A stretch of 64,000 bases of DNA from Streptomyces sp. GQFP (GTDB taxonomy: Bacteria; Actinomycetota; Actinomycetes; Streptomycetales; Streptomycetaceae), in NCBI RefSeq assembly GCF_021545335.1, contig NZ_CP089312.1, positions 992,001-1,056,000 of the forward strand, in the 5' to 3' direction. How positions within the stretch are numbered: the first letter of the stretch is position 1; the number at the start of each line of letters is the position of its first letter. The notes under the pieces were generated by a model. It ran no database searches. It worked only from the letters and a program-made list of their open reading frames with translations, and had not been told where the DNA came from. The position numbers were made by a program, and so were the translations under genes. This document shows, piece after piece, positions 49,645-58,577 of this stretch.

Positions 49645-50943
49645 GTGAGCGAGGCACGTAACCGGCCAGGAAAGAAGGGGACCGCCACCAGGGCCCGCAT
49701 CCTGGACGCGGCAGCCTTCGTCTTCCGGATGAACGGGTACGTGGGGACCCGGCTGTCGGACGTCGCCAAGGTCGCGAAGACACAGGCCGGCAGCATGTAC
49801 TACCACTTCAGCTCCCGCGAGGACCTGGTCGAAGAGGTCCTCCGGGTCGGGCAGGAACGCACGAGCGGCTACGTACGCCGACGTGTGGCCGCCCTGCCGG
49901 AGGACGCCACACATCTCGACCGGCTGCATGAGGCGATCGAGGCCCATCTGGCCACGATCCTCGAAATCGGCGACTACACCGCCGCCACCATCCGGATCCT
50001 GGGCCAGGTCCCTGACGAGATCCGCAAACGGCGGCTGCACGAGCAGCGCGAGTACGGGCTGTTCTGGCGCAGTCTCGTCGACAGTGCCGAGTCCGCCGGA
50101 GAGATCCGGTCGGACCTGGACGGCTCGGTCGTGCGCATGTTCCTGCTGGGTGCGATGAACTCGTCGCCCGACTGGTTCCGCCCCGGCCAGCCAGGACTCT
50201 CCGCCGAGCAGTTCGAGCGACAGTGCGTGGTGGTGTTCACGGAGGGCGTCGCCACGGACAAGGTGCGCGGCCACCGGTCGGTCGACACCGAACTGGCCGC
50301 CGTCGAAGCGGGCCGAGCCGCCTGCGCCGGGCTCACCGCCACCACGGACCTGGCCGGCAGCGCCCAGCGGATCCTGGACGCGGCCGCGGCCGTGTTCCGG
50401 GAGAAGGGCTACGCGGGGACCCGTCTGGTCGACGTCGCGGAGGCGGCGGGCATCAAGACCGGCAGCATGTACTACCACTTCGACTCGCGCGAGGACCTGG
50501 TCGTCCACCTGCTCCTGGCCGCCTGGAAACGGACGAACGACCTCGTCAGGGAAAGCGTGAACGCGCTGCCCGCCGACGCGGCACCGCTGCAGCGCCTCAC
50601 CACGGCCATCGCGGCCCATCTGCTCTCGGTGCTGCAGAGCGGCGCCTACACGTCAGCGCTGATGCGCATCCTGGGGCAGGTTCCGGAGGACGTGCGCGAG
50701 CAGGTGGTCACCCACCAGCGGGCCTATGTCGATTACTGGCGCCAGTCGTTCCAGGACGCGGTGGCGGCCGGAGACATCCGTGACGATCTCGACCCGTCGG
50801 TGACGGTCATGATGCTGATCGGGGCGCTCAACTGGGCGGTCGAGTGGTACCGACCCGACGGCAGGCTGAGCCCGCAGGACCTGGTGAGCCAGTTCACCAC
50901 GCTCGTGTTCGACGGTCTCATCCTGGGCACCCGCGAACGCTGA
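49645..50943 (+). CDS. tandem TetR-family regulator (two TetR modules in one chain)
   Basis: 432 residues from GTG 49645 (GGGAGGAG upstream). First HTH: TRARILDAAAFVFRMNGYVG, then TQAGSMYYHFSSREDLVEEV; second HTH: QRILDAAAAVFREKGYAGTR, then KTGSMYYHFDSREDLVVHLL. Both ligand domains have the ILGQVP, (A/S)LNxxx(E/D)W landmarks (MNSSPDWFRPG and LNWAVEWYRPDG). It is clearly related to the 14780-16333 protein but lacks its N-terminal extension. Since both modules carry full DNA-binding helices, a monomer could hold two half-sites, so a non-classical operator is likely. Probably controls cluster operons; ligand unknown. Confidence 0.93.
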   Translation: MSEARNRPGKKGTATRARILDAAAFVFRMNGYVGTRLSDVAKVAKTQAGSMYYHFSSREDLVEEVLRVGQERTSGYVRRRVAALPEDATHLDRLHEAIEAHLATILEIGDYTAATIRILGQVPDEIRKRRLHEQREYGLFWRSLVDSAESAGEIRSDLDGSVVRMFLLGAMNSSPDWFRPGQPGLSAEQFERQCVVVFTEGVATDKVRGHRSVDTELAAVEAGRAACAGLTATTDLAGSAQRILDAAAAVFREKGYAGTRLVDVAEAAGIKTGSMYYHFDSREDLVVHLLLAAWKRTNDLVRESVNALPADAAPLQRLTTAIAAHLLSVLQSGAYTSALMRILGQVPEDVREQVVTHQRAYVDYWRQSFQDAVAAGDIRDDLDPSVTVMMLIGALNWAVEWYRPDGRLSPQDLVSQFTTLVFDGLILGTRER

Positions 50944-51340
50944 GCCGTTCCCACGCCCGCGACCTCTCCCGCCCGGCCGGTCAGCCAGGCGAGCCCCTTT
51001 CACCATCGCTTGGACCTGCTGATTCCGCGGCACCTCCCTGCCCCGTCCGTCCGCAAGGACGGCAAGCCGGTGGCAACGGGCACAGGCCGTGAGGTTCTTG
51101 GCGATCCGCCGCACGCCGTGCACTGGCCTGTCCAGAGGCCGGCCTGTTCCGGAGGCGGCCTGCGCAAGGGCACCGGCCCGGCGGGGCCCGCGCCCGCCGC
51201 GTTGCGCACCGAATGACCGACTGCCGATCCTGCGCACGCCATTCCCGATTTGCACTCCGTACTCCATACTCCGTACCGCCGGACTTCTGACAGCCATGTC
51301 ACGACGTCGGCTCACAACTGCCCCCGAGGAGGAGGACATC
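50944..51340. other. intergenic region before the DUF3068 gene
   Basis: About 400 bases with no gene I can support. Frames on both strands are short, and their products match nothing I know. It marks the right boundary of the catabolic cluster. The end (51325-51339) carries the GAGGAGGAGG ribosome site for the gene at 51341; no clear promoter was found. Confidence 0.4.
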
Positions 51341-52393
51341 GTGTCCATTCGCCGCTCGTCCATCGTGCTCGCATCCGTGGGTCTCGTCCTGGCTGCCCTG
51401 GCGGTGCTGGTCCGTTACGTCGTCGTTCCGATCGCCACGAAACTGCCCGGCGACACCGACGAGACCGTGCGCTATTCCGGCAGGGCCACGATGCTCAACA
51501 GCGAGGCCCTGCAGTCAGGAGATACCGCGCACGCCATCGACTCGAACGTCCCCATCACCGTCGACCGGCGACTGCGGGTCACCTCGACACACGGCGACAC
51601 GGCGGTCATGAAGGACGTTCTGACAGTTCACGCCGGGAGTCAGGATCTGCTCAGCACCCATACTTACGCCATCGACCGGAAGGACATGAGGGGTTCGACA
51701 CCACCGTCCGGGACAAGCGTGGAGCCGTCAAAGGGCGCCCTGAGCTCCGCCTTCCCGGCCGACGGCAAGAGGGACGACTCCTGCACGTTCTACGATTCGA
51801 CCACCCGCGCCGTCGTGCCCGTCCAGTACACGGATAGTGCGACACGGGAAGGACGTGCGGTGAACGTGTACAAGATCACGGCCGCCGGCCCGGTCAAGGA
51901 TCCCTCGATGCTCAAGACACTGCCGGCGGCCCTCCCGAAGAAGCTCGTCGGCGGTCTGGGCGCCAGCCTGCCTGAGGCCACCCGGGCCAAGTTCACGCCC
52001 GCCGCGGTTGCCGCTCTGCCGGATCCGGTGCCGCTCGCCTACACCGGGAAGACGACGATCCTGGCCTACGTCGACCAGCAGACCGGCATCGCCATCGACC
52101 AGACGATCGACCAACAGGTCATCGCCAACACCGTACTTGAGGGGAGCCGGACCAGTCTGCTGCCGGTGTCCGCCTTCAACTTCAAGATCACCCCTGCGAG
52201 CGTGAACGATCTCGGTGACCAAGCGGCATCGGCCGGCCTGCTTCTGACTCTCATGACCGACATCGCGCCGCTCGTCCTGCTCGTCATCGCGGCCGCACTC
52301 ATCCTGATCGCGTACCTGCGCAGGCGCAGGCCGCAATGGGCCACCTCCGCGATATCTGACACCGACGCCGCGACTGGGAAACTCGTCGCCTGA
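51341..52393 (+). CDS. DUF3068 (PorA-family-like) membrane-anchored protein
   Basis: 350 residues from GTG 51341 (GAGGAGGAGGAC upstream); an ATG 15 codons earlier is less likely. One transmembrane segment at residues 8-30 (IVLASVGLVLAALAVLVRYV), a large extracytoplasmic part with repeated beta-like segments (TVDRRLRVTSTHGDTAVMKD; YTGKTTILAYVDQQTGIAID), and a second TM near residues 300-325 (LVLLVIAAALILIAYLRRRR) before a short cytosolic tail. This is the layout of actinobacterial DUF3068 proteins, for which no biochemical role is established. Its neighbours do not suggest a link to the catabolic cluster. Confidence 0.82.
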   Translation: MSIRRSSIVLASVGLVLAALAVLVRYVVVPIATKLPGDTDETVRYSGRATMLNSEALQSGDTAHAIDSNVPITVDRRLRVTSTHGDTAVMKDVLTVHAGSQDLLSTHTYAIDRKDMRGSTPPSGTSVEPSKGALSSAFPADGKRDDSCTFYDSTTRAVVPVQYTDSATREGRAVNVYKITAAGPVKDPSMLKTLPAALPKKLVGGLGASLPEATRAKFTPAAVAALPDPVPLAYTGKTTILAYVDQQTGIAIDQTIDQQVIANTVLEGSRTSLLPVSAFNFKITPASVNDLGDQAASAGLLLTLMTDIAPLVLLVIAAALILIAYLRRRRPQWATSAISDTDAATGKLVA

Positions 52394-53027
52394 GCGGGGC
52401 AGCCTTCGGGGAACCCGGCACACCAAGCTGCTCGTCCGGCGCCGGTGACGCCGGACGGGCAGGGTACAACCACCCCGTACCAGGCCCAGTCGGCCCGTGG
52501 GAGTACGCAAAAAGCCTCCCGCTCGCCTTGTTATACATCTCACACATGTGTTTAGGTCCGACGGCTTGCCCCCATCGCCCGCTGGTGATTTCGCAACACC
52601 GGCGGACCTGCGTCGCAGCCCCGTCCACCCCCGTGCTCAGCCGAAACGTCACCGACAGGGGCGACGGACACCAGTTGTAGTCGAACGGTCTGCGTGCGTA
52701 GCAACGCCCAACCCATAACAGGCATAGCAACTCTCAAACCACAAAAGGGCGTTCGGTGCACATCCCGGATGGGTTGACCCCCGTCCTCATGCTCGGTTAC
52801 ATACCAACCCAACCGCGCGGCGGGCACAGTCGCCCACCGCGATTCCACAGGTGTCCGGCGTACCCGCCGTGCTTTCGACCACCGGCTAGCCCCTGCTGGC
52901 ATGTGTTCGCGTGCCCAGCCGGTTCGTCAGACGCTCGACGCGCCGCCCTGGAAAGGAATCCGCTGGTGCTCCAGCCCTCAGCCGCAGCTCCCGTTCTTCG
53001 CTGTGCCATCGAACGCAGGGGGGTGCG
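52394..53027. other. long intergenic region between the DUF3068 gene and the conservon
   Basis: 634 bases with no supported gene. It holds a terminator hairpin at 52428-52462, an AT-richer stretch around 52530-52560 with the perfect palindrome ACACATGTGT (52542-52551), and presumably the conservon promoter. Open frames here are short, have irregular third-position GC, and lack ribosome sites. Confidence 0.5.
52428..52462 (+). terminator. inverted repeat after the DUF3068 gene
   Basis: CTGCTCGTCCGGCG (52428-52441), loop CCGGTGA, CGCCGGACGGGCAG (52449-52462): 14-bp arms with one mismatch, 35 bases after the stop at 52393. A GC-rich stem without a T-run, the common form of terminator in Streptomyces. 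Confidence 0.65.
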
Positions 53028-55436
53028 GTGAGCGGGCGCCGGGGCAAGTCCTCAGGCAGAGCTCCGGGAAGGACCCGCGGCCGCAGCATCCGGGGCTCGC
53101 TGATCGCGCTCGCGCTGGTCCCCGCGCTGGCCCTGGTCGTGCTGTGGGCCAGCGGCTCCGCCGTACTGCTCAACCAGTGGCGGTCGGCCGACAATGCCGC
53201 CGAGACGTCGAAGACCGCGTTCGCCCTGATGCCCGTCATGGCCGAGCTCCAGAAGGAGCGTCAGCAGACGGTCGCCGAGCTGGCGTCGGACGGGAGCCGT
53301 TCCGCTCTCGACACCCAGCGGCGCCGGACCGACGCCGCGCTCGCCACCTTCCGCAAGGCCGATGACATCGGCAAAAGCGGATCCGCGGAGTTCCTGGCCA
53401 AGCTCGCGGACGTGCGCGAGCGACTCGCCGGACTGACCGCCGAACGGACCGCGATCGACGACGGGAAGAAAACCCGGCAGCAGGCTTACGCCGACTACTC
53501 GACCACCGTGCTCTCCATGCTGAACCTGTTCGGCATCATGAGCAGCAACGACGGCGACGTCGCCACCCAGGCCTACCGTGCCCTGGTGTTCATCCGCGGA
53601 TTGGAGGCGCTGACACAGGAGGGCGCGGTCCTCGCCGGAGTCGCGGCATCCGAACGACTGAGCACCAAGGAGCGGGCCGACCTGACGGCCGCGACGGCGG
53701 TACGCGACTACACCTTCACCAATCAGGTGATGCCGTACCTGCCCGCGAACCATCAGGCCGCGCTGAAGAAGATCTTCGCCGGCCCGGACTGGGCGGCCCT
53801 GACCGCCTTCGAGGCGGCCATCCCCGTCTCGTCCAAGGCGGACGACGGCACCATCACGGTCTCCCGTGTCCCGGCTGCCGCCGTGGCCGCCCCGGCCCGC
53901 GCGGCCACGGCGGTGCAGGGCGTGCAGTTCCAGTACCTGGCGGACATCCAGAAGCAGGGCGAGGCCAACGACGACACGCTGCTCGACAGGGTGCTGCTGG
54001 GCAGCAGCCTCGCGCTGGCCGCGGTGCTCGCGATCGCGGTGATGTCCCTCCGTATCACGAGGTCGCTCATCGGCCGCATGTCCAGCCTGCGCAGGGAGAC
54101 GCTGGAGCTGGCCCGGGACCGGCTGCCCGAGCTCGTCACCAGGCTGCGCACCGAGGGCAGCCGGGCCGACCTCGACGAACTGCCCGAACTCGACTACGGG
54201 TCCGACGAGCTGGGAAAGGTCGCCGACGCCTTCAACGCCGCCCAGCGCACCGCCGTGGCCGTCGCGCTGGAGCAGGCCGAAATGCGCGAGGGCACGCGGC
54301 TGGTGTTCCTCAACATGTCCCGCCGCACGCAGGTCCTGGTGCACCGCCAGCTCACGGTGATCGACGGCATGGAACGCAGGGAGCAGGACCCCGAACTCCT
54401 CGCCGACCTCTACACCGTCGACCATCTCGCGACCCGGATGCGACGCAACGCGGAGAGCCTGACCGTCCTGTCCGGTGCGATACCCCGGCGCCGGTGGAAG
54501 CAGGCGGTACCCCTTGAGGACGTACTGCGCAGCGCGGTGTCCGAGATCGAGGGCTACGCCCGGGTGGTGGTCGAACCGATGCCGCCGATCGCGGTGACCG
54601 GACCCGCGGTCGGCGACACGATCCATCTCATGGCCGAGCTGATCGAGAACGGCGTGGCCTTCTCCCCGCCGCACACGGAGGTACGGGTGCGGGCGCTGCC
54701 GGTGGCGCAGGGCATCGCGGTCGAAGTGGAGGACCGGGGCCTCGGACTGTCGGAGCAGGAGTACGCGACGGCCAACGATCTCCTGCACAATCCGCCGGAC
54801 TTCAGCTTCAGCACGCTGGGCGACGACCCCCGCCTGGGCTTGTTCACCGTCAGCCACCTCGCGCAGCGTCACGGCTTCACCGTCACCCTGCGCCCCTCGT
54901 CGTACGGCGGATCGATGGCCGTCGTCGTACTCCCGCAGGCTCTCACCGAGCCGGTCGTCCGCCCCGCGCCGATGCCGTTGGACAGCCGGGCCGACCGCCA
55001 CCTGGCCCCCGTGGAAAGCTCCCCGCCGGCCGGGGTGACACCCAGCGGGATGCCGAAGCGCGTGCGTACGGTGCCGCACGCCGCCCCTGCCCCTGTTCCC
55101 GCCCCTGCCCCGACGGCCCAGGCCCCGGCACCCGCACCCTCCTCGTCGGGCCCCCGCAGCCCCGTCACCGGCCGCCTCCCGCGCCGGGTTCGGCAGACCC
55201 ACCTCGCGCCACAGCTCCTGGAGAAGTACGCCGACCCGCAGCACGGCCACGACACCGGGCAGAACGCCGACGAGCGTCGGCCGGAGCACGCGCGCTCGAT
55301 GCTCGCCGCTCTCCGGGACGGCACCCAGCGGGCCCGGGCCGAAGCAGAGGTCCCCCATCACGACTGGTCCGCCACGCCTCCCGACGAACAACGCCCGCTG
55401 CTCACCCGCCCACGTCCGACAAGGAATACCCCATGA
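53028..55436 (+). CDS. cvnA: conservon sensor histidine-kinase-like protein CvnA
   Basis: 802 residues from GTG 53028 (AGGGGGG upstream). Membrane segment near residues 25-48 (LIALALVPALALVVLWASGS), an extracytoplasmic nitrate/nitrite-sensing (NIT)-like helical domain with YSTTVLSMLNLFGIMSSNDG and FIRGLEALTQEGAVLAGVAA, a second TM around residue 330 (LLGSSLALAAVLAIAVMSLR), a HAMP-like linker, then a HATPase domain: ELIENGVAFSPPHTEVRV (N box), VEDRGLGLSEQE (G1) and DDPRLGLFTVSHLA. The H-box is atypical (FLNMSRRTQVLVHRQLTVID), as usual for CvnA. A 180-residue proline-rich tail follows. First gene of a complete cvn operon; overlaps cvnB by 4 bp. Confidence 0.93.
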   Translation: MSGRRGKSSGRAPGRTRGRSIRGSLIALALVPALALVVLWASGSAVLLNQWRSADNAAETSKTAFALMPVMAELQKERQQTVAELASDGSRSALDTQRRRTDAALATFRKADDIGKSGSAEFLAKLADVRERLAGLTAERTAIDDGKKTRQQAYADYSTTVLSMLNLFGIMSSNDGDVATQAYRALVFIRGLEALTQEGAVLAGVAASERLSTKERADLTAATAVRDYTFTNQVMPYLPANHQAALKKIFAGPDWAALTAFEAAIPVSSKADDGTITVSRVPAAAVAAPARAATAVQGVQFQYLADIQKQGEANDDTLLDRVLLGSSLALAAVLAIAVMSLRITRSLIGRMSSLRRETLELARDRLPELVTRLRTEGSRADLDELPELDYGSDELGKVADAFNAAQRTAVAVALEQAEMREGTRLVFLNMSRRTQVLVHRQLTVIDGMERREQDPELLADLYTVDHLATRMRRNAESLTVLSGAIPRRRWKQAVPLEDVLRSAVSEIEGYARVVVEPMPPIAVTGPAVGDTIHLMAELIENGVAFSPPHTEVRVRALPVAQGIAVEVEDRGLGLSEQEYATANDLLHNPPDFSFSTLGDDPRLGLFTVSHLAQRHGFTVTLRPSSYGGSMAVVVLPQALTEPVVRPAPMPLDSRADRHLAPVESSPPAGVTPSGMPKRVRTVPHAAPAPVPAPAPTAQAPAPAPSSSGPRSPVTGRLPRRVRQTHLAPQLLEKYADPQHGHDTGQNADERRPEHARSMLAALRDGTQRARAEAEVPHHDWSATPPDEQRPLLTRPRPTRNTP

Positions 55437-55876
55437 CAGCGACCAACACGACGCAGAACGGGCTGGCCTGGCTCCTGGACGGCCTGATCACGCGGATCCC
55501 GGAGACCCGGCACACGATCGTGCTGTCCGAGGACGGTCTGCTCGTCGGCGCCTCCGAGGGGCTGGCCCGCGAGGACGCCGAGCAGCTCGCGGCCATCGCC
55601 TCGGGCCTCCAGTCCCTGGCCCAGGGCACCAGTCGGCACTTCGGCGGGGGCCGGGTGCAGCAGACCGTCATCGAGATGGACGATCTCTTCCTGTTCGTCA
55701 CCACCGCGGGCGGCGGCGCCCGCCTCGCCGTACTCGCCACCGCGGCGGTGGACGTGGGCACCGTCGCCTACGAGATGGCGATGCTCGTCCGGCAGGTCGG
55801 TCAGTACCTCAGCGCCGCTCCGCGCTTCCCCGAGTACCGGATCCCCGGCCCAGCAGCCGGTGGTGAGCATGGATGA
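55433..55876 (+). CDS. cvnB: conservon roadblock/LC7 protein CvnB
   Basis: 147 residues. The roadblock/LC7 fold is recognised by GLAWLLDGLITRIPETRHTI, VLSEDGLLVGASEGLARED and VGTVAYEMAMLVRQVGQYL. In conservons CvnB is thought to be a partner, possibly a GTPase-activating protein-like factor, for the CvnD GTPase, forming with CvnA and CvnC a membrane-linked complex resembling eukaryotic G-protein signalling. ATGA overlaps link it to cvnA and cvnC. Confidence 0.94.
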   Translation: MTATNTTQNGLAWLLDGLITRIPETRHTIVLSEDGLLVGASEGLAREDAEQLAAIASGLQSLAQGTSRHFGGGRVQQTVIEMDDLFLFVTTAGGGARLAVLATAAVDVGTVAYEMAMLVRQVGQYLSAAPRFPEYRIPGPAAGGEHG

Positions 55877-56247
55877 GGCACTGGTCGCAGGAAGACCCCT
55901 GGTCGGACGAGAGCACAGGTCCGCTCATCCGCCCCTACACACTGACCGGCGGTCGGACCCCGCCGATCCACACCGACATCGAACTGATCTCGCTGGTCAG
56001 CACCATCCGACCGCCGACCCGCGCCGATCGGCTGCAACCCGAGCAGCAGCAGATGCTCGCGCTGTGCCGTGCCCCCACGGCCCTGGTGGAGATCGCCGCC
56101 CGGCTCGACCTGCCCATCGCCGTGGTGCGGGTGCTGCTCGGGGATCTGTTGGACCACGAGCTCATCTCCGTCTCCTCCCCCTCCGCGGCCGGCACCCCCG
56201 ACGCCCGTTTTCTTCAGGCAGTGATCGATGGCATTCGTAGACTCTGA
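55873..56247 (+). CDS. cvnC: conservon DUF742 protein CvnC
   Basis: 124 residues, DUF742. GPLIRPYTLTGGRTPP near the N-terminus is the family mark; a winged-helix-like region follows (ALVEIAARLDLPIAVVRVLL, GDLLDHELISV). Function is known only from context: always between roadblock and GTPase genes in conservons. Starts within the last 4 bases of cvnB and overlaps cvnD by 20 bases. Confidence 0.94.
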   Translation: MRHWSQEDPWSDESTGPLIRPYTLTGGRTPPIHTDIELISLVSTIRPPTRADRLQPEQQQMLALCRAPTALVEIAARLDLPIAVVRVLLGDLLDHELISVSSPSAAGTPDARFLQAVIDGIRRL

Positions 56248-56845
56248 CACCGGCGAGACCACACTTGCCCGCAACGCGGCTTCGGCCAAGATCCTGATAG
56301 CCGGCGGGTTCGGAGTCGGCAAGACCACCCTGGTCGGCGCGGTCAGCGAGACCGCGCCGCTGCGTACCGAGGAACTCATCACCGAGGCCAGCGTCGGTGT
56401 GGACGACATGGTCGGCATCGAGCAGAAGTCCACGACGACGGTCGCCATGGACTTCGGCCGGATCACCGTCAGCTCCGCGCTCGTCCTCTACCTCTTCGGT
56501 GCGCCGGGGCAGGACCGCTTCTGGTTCATGTGGGACGACCTGTCCCGCGGCGCCCTGGGCGCGGTCGTGCTGGCCGACACCCGGCGACTCGACCAGTGCT
56601 TCGCGTCCGTCGATTTCTTCGAGCTCCGCGGCATCCCCTTCGCGGTGGGCGTCAACTGCTTCGACGGCCGGTGCGAGGAGGACCCGGACGAGATCCGCGC
56701 CGCGCTCGACCTGTCCCCCAGCGTGCCTCTGGTGCTGTGCGACGCCCGCGACCGGGAGTCGGTCAAGTCCGTGCTGGTCTCGCTGCTCGAACACGTCATG
56801 CGGGGACTGGAGGCCGAGGCCTCGACGGATCACCAGACGGTGTAG
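56228..56845 (+). CDS. cvnD: conservon Ras-like GTPase CvnD
   Basis: 205 residues. P-loop GGFGVGKTTLVGAVSE (about residues 26-41), switch region TTTVAMDFGRI, Walker B-like LYLFGAPGQDRFWFMWDD, and VGVNCFD in the place of NKxD. Small GTPase of the CvnD/MglA-like group. Conservons often carry a P450 (cvnE) after cvnD; here the next gene is on the other strand and is not a P450, so this is the four-gene form. Confidence 0.94.
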   Translation: MAFVDSDTGETTLARNAASAKILIAGGFGVGKTTLVGAVSETAPLRTEELITEASVGVDDMVGIEQKSTTTVAMDFGRITVSSALVLYLFGAPGQDRFWFMWDDLSRGALGAVVLADTRRLDQCFASVDFFELRGIPFAVGVNCFDGRCEEDPDEIRAALDLSPSVPLVLCDARDRESVKSVLVSLLEHVMRGLEAEASTDHQTV

Positions 56846-57199
56846 CCGCCGTCCTGACCGGTCCGTGCCGGCGGTTCCGGGGCGCCGCGGTGATCGGGAG
56901 CACTGCCCCCACGGCGGCCCGGCCGCGGCGCCGGAGTGCGCACTCCCCGATACCGCCCTCGGGGTGTGCCGCGTCCGGGCCCCCTCCCCCAGCCGAGTTC
57001 CTCCGCCACCCGCCACGCCGTCACCGGGTGGGGCACCCTTCGGCCGGACCCCGTCCCTGAACCGCTGCGGCTCGTCGTCCCTGTATGCCGTGGTGATCCT
57101 GGGCCGCCGCCTCCAGCCGGCGCGAGCCGCGGATCGATCGAACCCGCCCGGCCGACCGCCCCCGGGCGCCGGGCATGAGAGCGCGCCGGGGGCGAGAGG
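56846..57199. other. convergent intergenic region
   Basis: 354 bases between convergent cvnD and the alginate-lyase-family gene, with no supported gene. It holds the perfect 14-bp palindrome GGAGTGCGCACTCC at 56933-56946, which could terminate transcription from either side. Nothing else stands out. Confidence 0.5.
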
Positions 57200-58375
57200 T
57201 CAGCGGGTGTAGAGGAGTGTGCCGAAGCCCGGGTGGTCGCCCTGGAAGGCGGCGCCCTCGGGGCGGAGGTTGGCGGCGACCTGGGAGGTGTAGCCGGCCC
57301 AGCCGCCGAGCCGCTTGACGTAGTGGTTGTAGACCATCTCGTAGATCGGCCGGAACTCGCCCCGGTAGCTGCTGGAGATGGTGTTGTAGGTGACCTGGCA
57401 GCCGCCCCAGGGCGTGTAGGCGACGGTGTTGCCGAGGTTGTAGCTGGCGGTGTACTCGAAGCCGGACAGCAGTCGGCTGTCGGCGGCCCCGTACAGGTCC
57501 AGGCCCTGGATCCAGCCGGTCTCGCAGATCTCCGCCAGGGCCCCGAGGATGTTCTGGGTGTGCTGCTGGTCGCGGCCGCTCTCGGTGCACTGCCCCACGG
57601 TGTTGATCATGCGTCCGAGCGAGCAGCAGCTGTTGGTGTAGAAGGCGTTGTACGCGGAGTTGAACACGGTGAGGTTGTCGCAGAAGACGCCGATCTGGAA
57701 CATGCCGCGTACGCACATCACGCCCCAGCCGCTGTCGTCGTAGCCCTCGATGACGGGGACGAAGACGTCCTCGAACATCGCGACGGTCTGGGCGATCTGG
57801 GAGGAGGTCCAGCTCCCGGAGGGCGCGGTGTAGCGCATGATCTCGCAGGCGGCGGCCAGCTTGGCCCCGTAGATGCCCGCGGCCAGCTTCGCCTCGGTGC
57901 CGGTGATCAGGGTGAGGGTGGAGGACCAGGCCTTGATGATCTGCAGGGCCTTGGTGGCGTGGGCCGTGGTGCCGGTGATGTACCACATCAGGGCGTTCTG
58001 GTAGGCGGCGTTGGCGTCGGTCCACAGCGCGTCGTTGCCGCTGTAGCCCGCCGTGCCACGCTGCACCGTCGCGTAGGGACCGGCCATCGCATACGACGAC
58101 GACGAGTAACCGCTCGCCGCGAGCTGGTTGTACCCGGCCAGCCAGGGCGCGGCTCCGGCAGCGACCTTGCTCTTGATCCGGGCCAGATCGGTGCCGTTGT
58201 GCAGGATCCCCGGATGCGTGAACGCCGTCAGCGGGGAGGTGATCGCGCTCGCCGGGCCCGCCGTGGCCAGCGCGGTGGCGGGCAGCGCGGCCATGCCGGC
58301 GCCGATGACGGTGAGCTTGAGGAACTTCCGTCGTGCGGGGCCTTGTCCGGAGTCGGCGGTGAGTCCGTCGTTCAT
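57200..58375 (-). CDS. Tat-exported alginate-lyase-family protein
   Basis: 391 residues. Twin-arginine signal RRKFLKLTVIGAGMAALPAT with a likely cleavage after GPASA near residue 45. The mature part is an all-helical (alpha/alpha toroid) protein with LTAFTHPGILHNGTDLARIK at its start and ESGRDQQHTQNILGALAEIC, the region typical of the alginate_lyase/heparinase-related family with its catalytic His/Gln. Cys-rich stretch NSCCSLGRM may form a disulphide. Expected to cleave a uronic-acid-containing polysaccharide outside the cell; substrate unproven. A GAAANNTTTC site 100 bases upstream may bind the LacI regulator of this locus. Confidence 0.87.
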   Translation of the reverse strand: MNDGLTADSGQGPARRKFLKLTVIGAGMAALPATALATAGPASAITSPLTAFTHPGILHNGTDLARIKSKVAAGAAPWLAGYNQLAASGYSSSSYAMAGPYATVQRGTAGYSGNDALWTDANAAYQNALMWYITGTTAHATKALQIIKAWSSTLTLITGTEAKLAAGIYGAKLAAACEIMRYTAPSGSWTSSQIAQTVAMFEDVFVPVIEGYDDSGWGVMCVRGMFQIGVFCDNLTVFNSAYNAFYTNSCCSLGRMINTVGQCTESGRDQQHTQNILGALAEICETGWIQGLDLYGAADSRLLSGFEYTASYNLGNTVAYTPWGGCQVTYNTISSSYRGEFRPIYEMVYNHYVKRLGGWAGYTSQVAANLRPEGAAFQGDHPGFGTLLYTR

Positions 58376-58477
58376 GGCGATTCCGTTTCTGCGGGTACGG
58401 GTGCGGGTCGCACGGAGTCCAACGCTCCGTATTTTTGCCAGCAGTTAACCCCGTCCACATCACCGCGGACCGAAGAG

Positions 58478-58487
58478 GAAACTTTTC
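58478..58487 (-). promoter_or_regulatory. GAAANNTTTC palindrome, candidate LacI-family operator
   Basis: GAAACTTTTC fits GAAANNTTTC, the core of sugar-regulator operators such as those for xylan genes in Streptomyces. It is 103 bases upstream of the alginate-lyase-family gene (58375) and 90 bases after the stop of the 1,124-residue protein gene. Only one such site was noticed in the locus. Confidence 0.35.
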
Positions 58488-58577
58488 AGCGCTGGATCCC
58501 GCCTGGACCCCGCAGCGCCCCCGCGGACATGCCGCCGAGGCCGCCGAGATCCTCGGCGGCCTGCGGTGAGGCATCGG

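Noticed and set aside
4440..50943. Classical cholesterol catabolism cluster
   Set aside because: No KstD, KshAB, Hsa ring-cleavage, mce or KstR-type genes were seen; only the MaoC/DUF35/aldolase arrangement is shared. The shared promoter motif also differs from the KstR box as I know it (AAC-NN-GTT core).
50944..51340. Minus-strand peptide with CARCHRLAVL as a possible zinc-finger or WhiB remnant
   Set aside because: Only two Cys in one short frame, no start codon with ribosome site, no other family residues; chance in GC-rich DNA is likely.
52542..52551. ACACATGTGT palindrome as a mobile-element end or att site
   Set aside because: A single 10-bp palindrome without a direct repeat partner, integrase or tRNA nearby; kept only as a note in the intergenic entry.
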